Source: SZUA-448 sp964602475
GTDB taxonomy: Bacteria > Bacillota > Clostridia > Lachnospirales > Lachnospiraceae
DNA: 21,796 bases
Direction: 5' to 3'
Assembly (NCBI GenBank): GCA_964602475.1
Contig: CAZRRN010000048.1
Span: 1 to 21,796, forward strand
Part shown: positions 15,790-21,796 of the stretch, in pieces
Layout of the letters: each line of letters begins with the position of its first letter
Numbering within the stretch: position 1 is the first letter of the stretch
Translations under genes and position numbers: made by a program
The notes under the pieces: generated by a model
The model's input: only the letters and a program-made list of their open reading frames with translations
Databases searched by the model: none
Told to the model about the DNA's origin: nothing

Positions 15790-16545
15790 CTATTCAAGTA
15801 CGTCCTGCATATCATACATTCCCGCAGTTTTTCCAGCCAGAAAAAGAGCTGCCTGAACTGCACCATTTCCAAAGATTGCTCTGGAATAAGCAGTATGCTT
15901 TATTTCTATGACTTCATCGGTTCCCGCAAAGATTACTTCATGTTCTCCGACAATGCTTCCGCCACGAACCGCCGAAATACCGATTTCGTTCTTTGGCCGG
16001 CATTCTCTTCGTCCGCTTCTGTCATAGACATAATCAAAACGTTCAGGAAGAACCTCGTTGACTGCATCTGCAAGAGCGATTGCCGTACCGGATGGTGCAT
16101 CCAGCTTTTTATTGTGATGCTTTTCAACAATATCAATGTCAAAGCCTGCTGAAGAAAGCTTTGCCGACATACTTTTCAGCAGCCGTATGACCGTATTGAT
16201 TCCAAGTGACATATTAGCAGAACGGAGAATTGCAATTTTGCCGGATGCTTTCTTCACCAGCAACAGCTGTTCCTCAGAAAGTCCGGTTGTACAAAGTACA
16301 ACTGGGAGCTTTCTTGCTACACATTCGGATAGAAAGCCTTCAAATTCCTTCGGGGAGGAAAAGTCAATCAAGACATCAGCCTCTTCCTTACAGCAGTTCA
16401 GTGATTCATAAACCGGGTAATTATTCTTTCCAGAATCAAATACATCAATTCCTGCAACAATTTCGCAATCCGCAGAGTCTTTTATAAGCCCGGAAATCAC
16501 CTGACCCATTCGGCCGCTGCAGCCTTTTAATATAATTCGTATCAT
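15790..16545 (-). CDS. dapB: 4-hydroxy-tetrahydrodipicolinate reductase (251 aa)
   Basis: It reduces 4-hydroxy-tetrahydrodipicolinate with NAD(P)H, the second step specific to diaminopimelate and lysine synthesis. The N-terminal GCSGRMGQVI (8-17) is the nucleotide-binding loop. CTTGLSEEQ at about 85-93 and EKHHNKKLDAPSGTA (141-155) hold the substrate- and acid/base-site residues, and IGISAVRGGSIVGEHEV is a family segment near the C-terminus. The length is slightly shorter than the common 265-270. Its ATG overlaps the dapA stop (ATGA, 4 bp), a sign of translational coupling. It supplies diaminopimelate for peptidoglycan; in spore formers the pathway also feeds dipicolinate. Confidence 0.97.
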   Translation of the reverse strand: MIRIILKGCSGRMGQVISGLIKDSADCEIVAGIDVFDSGKNNYPVYESLNCCKEEADVLIDFSSPKEFEGFLSECVARKLPVVLCTTGLSEEQLLLVKKASGKIAILRSANMSLGINTVIRLLKSMSAKLSSAGFDIDIVEKHHNKKLDAPSGTAIALADAVNEVLPERFDYVYDRSGRRECRPKNEIGISAVRGGSIVGEHEVIFAGTDEVIEIKHTAYSRAIFGNGAVQAALFLAGKTAGMYDMQDVLE

Positions 16546-17426
16546 AGCAGTCCCACCGCCTTCATTTCTCTTGCCAGACGTTCCGCATTTACGTCCTCCA
16601 TCTCGGTCAGGGGCAGACGAAGCGATCCGACATTCCAGCCGAGCAGATTCATTGCCTTCTTAACCGGAATCGGGTTTACTTCACAGAACAATGCTTTGAT
16701 CAGCGGCAGATATTTCAGCTGAAGCTCCAGACTTCCTTTTACGTCTCCTGCAAGATATTTGGCTACAATCTCATGTGTATCATGCGGAGCAACATGTGCC
16801 AGCACCGAAATAACGCCCTTACCGCCTGCACTCAGCAGGGGAACAATCTGATCGTCATTTCCGGAGTACAGATCCAGTTCTCCGTTACACAGCTGCATCG
16901 TCTGCATAATCTGCTCAATATTTCCGGTTGCATCCTTCATACCGACAATGTTCTCGACATTTTTAACCATAGAAGCAACGGTTTCCGGGAGGATGTTGCA
17001 GCCTGTTCTTCCGGGGATATTGTATAGCAGAATCGGAAGATCGACTGCCTTCGCTGCTGCAGTAAAATGTGCAATCAGTCCCTTCTGGGTTGCTTTATTA
17101 TAGTAGGGGGAGACCAGAAGAAGTGCATCTGCGCCCACTCTCTGTGCTTCCTTTGACAGATAAACCTCTGTCTCCGTACAGTTAGACCCTGCTCCCGCTA
17201 CAATCGGAACACGTTTCTTTGTATACTGAACAGAGAATTCAATTGTTGCAATATGCTCCTCATGAGTCATCGTGGAAGCTTCTCCGGTCGTACCGCAGAT
17301 TACCAGTGCATCCGTACCATTCTTTATCTGATCGTCAATCAGCTCTCCCATTTTTTCATAATTCAAGCTCCCGTTTTCCTTCATCGGTGTGATCAGTGCC
17401 ACTGCCGAACCTGTAAATACTGCCAT
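16542..17426 (-). CDS. dapA: 4-hydroxy-tetrahydrodipicolinate synthase (294 aa)
   Basis: It condenses pyruvate with aspartate semialdehyde, the committed step to diaminopimelate and lysine. The class I aldolase (TIM barrel) residues are present: Lys164 in VGMKDATG forms the Schiff base with pyruvate, Tyr135 and Arg140 lie in LLYNIPGRTGCN, and CGTTGEASTMTHEEH is at about 44-58. The length is typical. GGTGGAG lies 5 bases before the ATG. It is the first gene after the lysine riboswitch; dapB overlaps it and mscS follows. Feedback at RNA level should reduce it when lysine is high. Confidence 0.98.
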   Translation of the reverse strand: MAVFTGSAVALITPMKENGSLNYEKMGELIDDQIKNGTDALVICGTTGEASTMTHEEHIATIEFSVQYTKKRVPIVAGAGSNCTETEVYLSKEAQRVGADALLLVSPYYNKATQKGLIAHFTAAAKAVDLPILLYNIPGRTGCNILPETVASMVKNVENIVGMKDATGNIEQIMQTMQLCNGELDLYSGNDDQIVPLLSAGGKGVISVLAHVAPHDTHEIVAKYLAGDVKGSLELQLKYLPLIKALFCEVNPIPVKKAMNLLGWNVGSLRLPLTEMEDVNAERLAREMKAVGLL

Positions 17427-17442
17427 TGTTACTCCACCTTTC

Positions 17443-17457
17443 TGCGGCTTTCCCGCA
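17443..17457 (-). promoter_or_regulatory. Hairpin directly before the dapA ribosome binding site
   Basis: TGCGG and CCGCA pair around a 5-base loop on the dapA strand, and the stem runs straight into GAAAGGTGGAG. Same arrangement as before pheS, pheT and typA. Confidence 0.4.
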
Positions 17458-17484
17458 TATCATTTCATACATTTTACCCTTTGC

Positions 17485-17524
17485 CTGTAACAGCTTAAAA
17501 AACCAAAGTATTTAACTGTTACAG
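17485..17524. promoter_or_regulatory. Pair of CTGTnACAG palindromes in the dapA leader
   Basis: CTGTAACAG (17485-17493) and CTGTTACAG (17516-17524) are each palindromic around one base and are complementary to each other. Their centres are 31 bp apart, about three helical turns. They lie between the riboswitch terminator and the dapA start, so they may be an operator pair or may fold together as an RNA stem with a 22-base loop. Confidence 0.4.
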
Positions 17525-17563
17525 TGTACTTTTATTTATTACAAAAGACGAACATTCCTATGT

Positions 17564-17592
17564 AAAAAACAAAGGCCGACGCTGCGTCGACC
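17564..17592 (-). terminator. Expression-platform terminator of the lysine riboswitch
   Basis: On the minus strand GGTCGAC and GTCGGCC pair (7 bp including G-U, extendable) around GCAGC and are followed by TTTGTTTTTT. It lies 57 bases after the aptamer, so lysine binding is expected to favour it and stop transcription before dapA. Confidence 0.85.
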
Positions 17593-17648
17593 TAAAGAAT
17601 TCAATCCGCGTTCATACCATAGTCCATGACATGAAACGTAATTCTTCA

Positions 17649-17810
17649 GGTAGCGCTCCACCATAAAAGGTGACAGTTGCACGGCTGTTTACCGTACAAC
17701 CAGTCTGCAAAGCAGCAGGGCTTTGCTTTCTTCGGCATCTCATCCTTTCTTCTGTGTTCTTCTATGCCTGTCATATCCCACAGAATACTGATAATTGATG
17801 CGCCTCTACC
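17649..17810 (-). promoter_or_regulatory. Lysine riboswitch (L box) of dapA-dapB-mscS
   Basis: On the minus strand the 5' GGTAGAGGCGC (17810-17800) pairs with the 3' GCGCTACC (17656-17649) to close the five-way junction. Conserved L-box parts lie between: ATCAATTATCAGTATTCTG, GATGCCGAAG, and CTGTCACC...GGTGGAGCGCTACC. Lysine binding to the junction should promote the terminator at 17564-17592. This agrees with control of dapA. Confidence 0.93.
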
Positions 17811-17834
17811 ATGAGTATTTGTATGTTATTTGGT

Positions 17835-17863
17835 ACTATATCATTCGCATTTGCTCTTGTCAA
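17835..17863 (-). promoter_or_regulatory. Promoter of the lysine-riboswitch operon
   Basis: Consensus TTGACA (17863-17858) and TATAGT (17840-17835) on the minus strand with a 17-bp spacer, placing the transcription start about 20 bases before the aptamer. The two hexamers and spacer length match the pheST promoter exactly. Confidence 0.85.
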
Positions 17864-17909
17864 GCAAATTATCGAAGGTAAACAGCTTTTGCATACTATA
17901 CAGCATTTC

Positions 17910-19727
17910 TTACCTTGCCGCACGTTTTCTGAGCGTCGGATCCAGAAGCTTTTTACGGATTCTGAGGCTCTTTGGTGTTACCTCAAGAAGTTCATCGGTA
18001 TCAATAAAGTCCAGAGCCTGTTCCAGACTTAAGATTCTCGGCGGTGTCAGACGAAGCGCTTCATCTGCACTGGAGGAACGGGTGTTGGTCATCTGTTTCT
18101 TCTTGCAGACATTGAGTTCAATATCTTCACCCTTTCCGTTCTGTCCGATTACCATACCGGCATATACCTTTTCTCCGGGTCCTATAAACAACGTTCCACG
18201 TTCCTGCGCATTATAAAGTCCGTAAGTTACCGATTCACCGGACTCAAATGCTATGAGACTTCCCTGCTGGCGGTAGGAGATATCTCCCTTATACGGACCG
18301 TAATCGTCGAAGAGAGTATTCAGAATTCCGTTTCCTCTTGTATCGGTCAGGAACTCTCCACGGTATCCGATCAATCCCCGCGCAGGAATCAAGAACTCAA
18401 GACGCACCGTTCCACCGCTGGAGGTTGACATACCGACCAGCTCACCTTTACGATAGCTCAGCTTCTCAATTACACAGCCTGAACAGTCCTCCGGAACATC
18501 CAGATAAGCATGCTCGATTGGCTCCAGTTTTTCGCCTTTTTCTCCCTTTTTATAAATAACCTCTGCTTTGCTGACCGCAAATTCGTAGCCCTCACGGCGC
18601 ATATTCTCAATCAGTACGGATAAATGCAGCTCTCCACGTCCTGATACCTTAAAGCTCTCGGTAGTATCGGTTTCTTCCACACGCAGACTGACATCTGTAT
18701 TCAGTTCACGGAAAAGACGATCCCGCAGATGACGTGAAGTAACGTATTTTCCTTCCTGTCCCGCAAGCGGACTGTCATTTACTACAAAATACATTGCGAT
18801 TGTCGGTTCAGAAATCTTCTGAAAGGAAATCGCTTTCGGGCATTCCGGAGAACAGATTGTATCGCCGATGTGAAGATCCGAAATACCGGAAATCGCCACA
18901 ATAGAACCGATCCCCGCTTCGGTTACCTCCACCTTTTTTAAGCCCTCAAATTCATATAGCTTACTCACCTTAACCTTACGGCTTACCTCAGGATCATGTG
19001 CATTTACGATGACTGCATCCTGATTCACACGAATGGAACCGTTATCTACCTTTCCGATTCCGATTCTTCCTACATATTCATTATAATCAATTGTACTGAT
19101 CAGGACCTGTGTGCCTGCCTCCGGGTCTCCCTCCGGTGCCGGAATATAATCCAATATTGTCTCAAAGAGAGGTTTCATGCTGACCGGCTTTTCATTGAGC
19201 TCCAGAATTGCAATACCGGTCTTGGCAGACGCGAAAACAAACGGACAGTCCAGCTGCTCTTCGCTTGCATCCAGATCCATAAACAGCTCCAGCACCTCAT
19301 CAATCACTTCCTTCGGTCTTGCACCCGGGCGGTCAATCTTATTAATACAGCAGATGACCGGCAGGTTCAGTTCCAGTGCTTTTCTCAGAACAAATCTGGT
19401 CTGCGGCATCGGTCCTTCAAATGCATCGACAACCAGAATAACCCCATTCACCATCTTCAGAACACGTTCTACTTCACCGCCGAAATCGGCATGTCCGGGT
19501 GTATCAATAATGTTTATCTTCACACCGTTATAGAAAATTGCAGTATTCTTCGACAGAATTGTAATTCCGCGCTCTCTCTCAATATCGTTAGAGTCCATGA
19601 CTCGTTCTTCCACAACCTGGTTGGTTCGAAAAACACCGCTCTGCTTCAGGAGCTCATCCACCAGAGTCGTCTTACCGTGATCGACATGGGCAATAATTGC
19701 AATGTTTCTTACATCTTCTCTTTTCAT
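17910..19727 (-). CDS. typA: Ribosome-associated GTPase TypA/BipA (605 aa)
   Basis: A translational GTPase that binds 70S ribosomes and helps 50S assembly and growth under stress or cold. The G motifs are complete: AHVDHGKTTL (13-22), RERGITILSKN, DTPGHADFGGEVER, NKIDRPGARP and SAKTG. Domains II, III and V follow, then the BipA-specific C-terminus (RGLIGYRGEFLTDTRGNGILN and the Lys/Arg-rich end LRIRKKLLDPTLRKRAAR). The length is typical. The start at 19727 has GAGG 6 bases upstream and matches family N-termini; the in-frame ATG at 19823 does not. It is probably transcribed alone from a promoter near 19901-19928 with a leader of about 165 bases. Confidence 0.97.
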   Translation of the reverse strand: MKREDVRNIAIIAHVDHGKTTLVDELLKQSGVFRTNQVVEERVMDSNDIERERGITILSKNTAIFYNGVKINIIDTPGHADFGGEVERVLKMVNGVILVVDAFEGPMPQTRFVLRKALELNLPVICCINKIDRPGARPKEVIDEVLELFMDLDASEEQLDCPFVFASAKTGIAILELNEKPVSMKPLFETILDYIPAPEGDPEAGTQVLISTIDYNEYVGRIGIGKVDNGSIRVNQDAVIVNAHDPEVSRKVKVSKLYEFEGLKKVEVTEAGIGSIVAISGISDLHIGDTICSPECPKAISFQKISEPTIAMYFVVNDSPLAGQEGKYVTSRHLRDRLFRELNTDVSLRVEETDTTESFKVSGRGELHLSVLIENMRREGYEFAVSKAEVIYKKGEKGEKLEPIEHAYLDVPEDCSGCVIEKLSYRKGELVGMSTSSGGTVRLEFLIPARGLIGYRGEFLTDTRGNGILNTLFDDYGPYKGDISYRQQGSLIAFESGESVTYGLYNAQERGTLFIGPGEKVYAGMVIGQNGKGEDIELNVCKKKQMTNTRSSSADEALRLTPPRILSLEQALDFIDTDELLEVTPKSLRIRKKLLDPTLRKRAAR

Positions 19728-19742
19728 ATAATTCCTCATTTC

Positions 19743-19760
19743 TGCGCTGCTTTTTGCGCA
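19743..19760 (-). promoter_or_regulatory. Hairpin directly before the typA ribosome binding site
   Basis: TGCGC and GCGCA pair around an 8-base A-rich loop, and the stem runs into GAAATGAGG, the typA ribosome binding site. Same arrangement as before pheS, pheT and dapA. Confidence 0.35.
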
Positions 19761-19900
19761 TAACATACTTTGTGTCAAGCACTGCGCAGGCACAAATCTG
19801 CTTGCGAAAGATTCATCTTTCACACTATTCTCTCATTCTGAAACGCATTCATCCGGCATTTCATATAATCGTTCCAATACAGCTATAAAAACATCAGTTT

Positions 19901-19928
19901 ATTTTAGCACACTTTTCCCGATACGCAA
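19901..19928 (-). promoter_or_regulatory. Possible promoter of typA
   Basis: TTGCGT (19928-19923) and TAAAAT (19906-19901) on the minus strand, 16 bp apart. The match is moderate; a TTGACA nearer the gene has no good -10 partner. Confidence 0.4.
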
Positions 19929-19971
19929 GCATTATTTTATAAATCTGTCAGTTCATGTCACACGAATTATC

Positions 19972-20000
19972 TTGATTTGTTAATTATTTCCATATATAAT
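19972..20000 (+). promoter_or_regulatory. Promoter of the SSB-like gene
   Basis: TTGATT (19972-19977) and a perfect TATAAT (19995-20000) with a 17-bp spacer. The start near 20007 leaves a leader of about 65 bases. Confidence 0.75.
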
Positions 20001-20072
20001 TGCCGATGTAAGAATACAATGTAGTCAGAAAACCGATAATCAAACAACACAAGAAGGGGGCAATAAAGTATT

Positions 20073-20705
20073 ATGGATAAGACATTTGACAATAATCAAG
20101 TCACTCTGGCCGGAGTCATTGCGAGTCCGTTTCGGTTTAGTCATGGAGTCTTTGGAGAGGGTTTCTATCTGTTTGATCTCTCAGTAGGACGATTAAGTGA
20201 ATCCTGCGACACGATTCCCGTTATGATATCAGAACGGCTAATCGACATACAGACCGATTTTACGGGAAAATGCGCCGAAATCAACGGACAGTTCCGTTCC
20301 TATAACCATCATGAAGAGACACTGAACAGGCTGGTTCTTTCTGTATTTGCACGGGAAATCTTTTTATCGGAAGAGGAATCTCCAACAACAAGACCGAATT
20401 ACATATTTCTCGATGGCTATGTCTGTAAGCCCCCGATTTATCGCAAAACTCCGCTTGGTCGTGAAATCGCGGATATACTTCTTGCCGTCAACCGCCCTTA
20501 CGGAAAATCCGACTACATCCCCTGTATCTGCTGGGGGCGAAATGCCCGTTATGCCGATTCCTTTGTTGTCGGCGGGCATGTTCAGCTCTGGGGACGAATT
20601 CAGAGCAGGGAGTACCAGAAGAAAATCAATGAACTGGAAGCGGAACGCCGAATCGCTTATGAAGTCTCTGTAAGTAAACTGGAATACACCGCTGCCGAAT
20701 TCTGA
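20073..20705 (+). CDS. Single-stranded DNA-binding-like protein with two OB folds (210 aa)
   Basis: The sequence reads as two SSB/PriB-type OB folds in tandem. Domain 1 (about 8-105) starts NNQVTLAGVIASPFRFSHG, with a later GKCAEINGQFRSYN. Domain 2 (about 118-205) starts YIFLDGYVCKPPIYRKTPLG and ends with ICWGRNARYADSFVVGGHVQLWGRIQSREYQ, which closely follows the canonical SSB strand 4-5 pattern. The acidic C-terminal tip of replicative SSB (DDDIPF-like) is missing; it ends AAEF. It is probably an accessory ssDNA-binding protein and not the main SSB. The purine-rich GGGGG site lies 12 bases before the ATG, an unusually long spacing; an upstream in-frame stop leaves only this ATG or the ATT before it. 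Confidence 0.75.
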   Translation: MDKTFDNNQVTLAGVIASPFRFSHGVFGEGFYLFDLSVGRLSESCDTIPVMISERLIDIQTDFTGKCAEINGQFRSYNHHEETLNRLVLSVFAREIFLSEEESPTTRPNYIFLDGYVCKPPIYRKTPLGREIADILLAVNRPYGKSDYIPCICWGRNARYADSFVVGGHVQLWGRIQSREYQKKINELEAERRIAYEVSVSKLEYTAAEF

Positions 20706-20725
20706 CAGATTACTCTCGGTTATAG

Positions 20726-20754
20726 TTGATAATTCTTTCCTTCCGCTGTATACT
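20726..20754 (+). promoter_or_regulatory. Promoter of the DUF368 gene
   Basis: TTGATA (20726-20731) and TATACT (20749-20754) with a 17-bp spacer, starting about 20 bases after the SSB-like stop codon. The start near 20761 leaves a leader of about 90 bases. Confidence 0.7.
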
Positions 20755-20755
20755 G

Positions 20756-20788
20756 ATAGTATATGTATGCGTGGTACGCTTATACTAT
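20756..20788. promoter_or_regulatory. Inverted repeat over the DUF368 transcription start
   Basis: ATAGTATA (20756-20763) and TATACTAT (20781-20788) are exact complements, with GCGT-ggt-ACGC nested inside. It begins 1 base after the -10 box. It could be a repressor operator or, in part, a leader hairpin. Confidence 0.45.
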
Positions 20789-20852
20789 ATAAATACGGAA
20801 GGAAAGGGTGATAAATGCTGCCATGCTTTTTCACCCCGGCATGGAGGAACCT

Positions 20853-21725
20853 ATGAAAATTTTTCTTGATATACTGCGTGGCTGTGCAATCGGCATTGCC
20901 AACATTATTCCGGGTGTCAGCGGCGGAACTCTTGCCGTATCGATGGGTATCTATGATAAGATTCTCGAGGCAGTTACCGGTCTTTTTAAGCAGTTTAAAA
21001 AAAGTCTGTTGACACTTCTTCCCTACGGAATCGGCGTTGTCATCGGACTGGTCGGGCTTTCCCTTGGAATCGAGTATCTGTTCGCACATTTTCCGTTGCC
21101 CACTGCACTGCTTTTTATCGGATTGATATTGGGCGGAGTCCCGGTAATCTTTCGTCATATTAAAGGCAAAAAGGTAGGAATAATCGGTATCCTGCTCTTT
21201 ATTGCCTTTTTTGCCATATTAATTCTTCTTCCTTTGATTGTAGGAAACGAACGTACTGACCTGGAACTGATCCCCGGCATTTTTACAGCGGTCAAGCTCT
21301 TCTTTATCGGCATGCTCGCTTCTGCTACTATGATAATTCCGGGAGTAAGCGGTTCCATGATTCTGATGTCAATTGGTTATTATTCACCGATTATTTCCTC
21401 AATTAATGATTTTGTGCGTGCCCTTACTGTTTTGGATATTACGGCACTACTTACCAATGCAGCACTTCTTGTTCCTTTTGGAATCGGTGTATTACTCGGC
21501 ATTTTTTATATTGCCAAATTAATTACTTTCCTATTAAAAAAGTTTGAAGTTTATACGTATTGTGCAGTTCTTGGGTTGGTTATGGCTTCTCCTTATGCCA
21601 TTTTAACTTCATTTGAGTTCGGTTCTGTTACGCCCGTGTCTGTTATCATCGGTATCCTTATGCTTCTGATTGGCGGAATCGCCGCTTACTTTCTCGGAAG
21701 ATCCTCCGGACAAACCGAAGAATAA
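20853..21725 (+). CDS. DUF368 membrane protein, undecaprenyl-phosphate translocase (PopT type, 290 aa)
   Basis: Proteins of this family have been shown to recycle the lipid carrier undecaprenyl phosphate across the cytoplasmic membrane for peptidoglycan and teichoic acid synthesis. The family mark is a repeated PGVSG motif, in ANIIPGVSGGTLAVSMGIYD (17-36) and TMIIPGVSGSMILMSIGYYS (159-178), reflecting a duplicated half. About eight hydrophobic segments are visible and the length is typical. The start at 20853 has GGAGG 5 bases upstream; an in-frame ATG at 20808 is less likely. It has its own promoter and a possible operator, and is followed 21 bp later by another gene on the same strand. The assignment to transport follows from the family, not from this sequence. 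Confidence 0.92.
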   Translation: MKIFLDILRGCAIGIANIIPGVSGGTLAVSMGIYDKILEAVTGLFKQFKKSLLTLLPYGIGVVIGLVGLSLGIEYLFAHFPLPTALLFIGLILGGVPVIFRHIKGKKVGIIGILLFIAFFAILILLPLIVGNERTDLELIPGIFTAVKLFFIGMLASATMIIPGVSGSMILMSIGYYSPIISSINDFVRALTVLDITALLTNAALLVPFGIGVLLGIFYIAKLITFLLKKFEVYTYCAVLGLVMASPYAILTSFEFGSVTPVSVIIGILMLLIGGIAAYFLGRSSGQTEE

Positions 21726-21746
21726 TATTCTATTTTGGAGGTTAAT

Positions 21747-21796
21747 ATGAAAGATACACCGGTCACAATCAATGAAATCACTAACCTGCAGTCGGA
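21747..21796 (+). CDS. Start of a gene cut by the window end
   Basis: A strong GGAGG (21737-21741) lies 5 bases before an ATG, followed by 16 complete codons (MKDTPVTINEITNLQS...) open to the end of the window. It is 21 bp after the DUF368 gene and is probably in the same operon. Too short to assign. Confidence 0.75.
   Translation, partial: MKDTPVTINEITNLQS

Larger units (their letters stand above)
19728..20072. other. 345-bp divergent intergenic region between typA and the SSB-like gene
   Basis: No gene is supported. It contains promoters for both neighbours and a typA leader with several possible stems: GAAAGAT/ATCTTTC (19806-19821, only 2 bases between the arms) and CACAAA/TTTGTG elements around 19769-19796. 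No known riboswitch core is recognised, but the 165-base typA leader could fold. Confidence 0.5.

Noticed and set aside
17864..17929. AAGGTAA/TTACCTT pair after typA as a terminator
   Set aside because: The arms are about 24 bases apart with an AT-rich interior and no U-tract follows, so it is not a convincing terminator.
18996..19763. 255-codon open frame on the plus strand, antisense to typA
   Set aside because: It lies almost entirely inside typA, its translation is Cys/His/Asn-rich without family motifs, and no ribosome binding site or promoter supports it. TypA itself is unmistakable.
20364..21158. 264-codon open frame on the minus strand across the SSB-like and DUF368 genes
   Set aside because: It is antisense to two well-supported genes, shows no recognisable motif and has no start signals. 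It is a shadow of biased codon use.

Overview
The window looks like chromosome from a low-to-moderate GC, Gram-positive, spore-forming Clostridia bacterium, probably Lachnospiraceae-like. The reasons are an alpha/beta-type small acid-soluble spore protein, strong GGAGG-type ribosome binding sites, TTGACA/TATAAT-like promoters with 16-17 bp spacers, and two leader-RNA switches typical of Firmicutes: a phenylalanine T-box and a lysine riboswitch. The family assignment is inference, because no rRNA is present. There is no rRNA, tRNA, CRISPR array, insertion sequence or phage gene.

Left part (1-7.5 kb), accessory in character: a large soluble protein of unknown function with internal duplications (224-3079, +) converges on a spore SASP gene (3158-3364, -) across a long two-way terminator hairpin. 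Next come an AraC-type regulator and a Gfo/Idh/MocA oxidoreductase, both on the minus strand. Two 21-bp-spaced direct repeats upstream of the oxidoreductase promoter look like an AraC-family operator. A tandem-HD, HD-GYP-type protein is divergent from this pair (+), followed by an AGCS sodium/amino-acid symporter (+). These last two genes share a palindrome at their transcription starts.

Middle part (8.9-17.9 kb), minus strand, mostly housekeeping: lysine riboswitch - dapA - dapB - mscS; ilvE with its own promoter and a terminator; then T-box - pheS - pheT, followed by a DJ-1/PfpI gene. The lysine riboswitch should shut off dapAB when lysine is plentiful. The T-box should raise pheST when tRNA-Phe is uncharged. 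mscS lies 25 bp after dapB and so is probably under the same lysine control.

Right part (17.9-21.8 kb): typA/bipA (-), divergent from a tandem-OB-fold SSB-like protein (+), then a DUF368 undecaprenyl-phosphate translocase (PopT-type, +) and the first 16 complete codons of another gene running off the end.

Unexplained structure includes a 23-bp degenerate tandem repeat that starts inside the last codons of pheT, a similar duplication of the mscS 3' end, a recurring hairpin placed directly before an extended Shine-Dalgarno in four minus-strand genes, a pair of CTGTnACAG palindromes in the dapA leader, and a GATGAC-rich hairpin cluster upstream of the SASP gene. No clearly new defence or mobile system is visible. 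The best candidate for undescribed biology is the 951-residue repeat protein.
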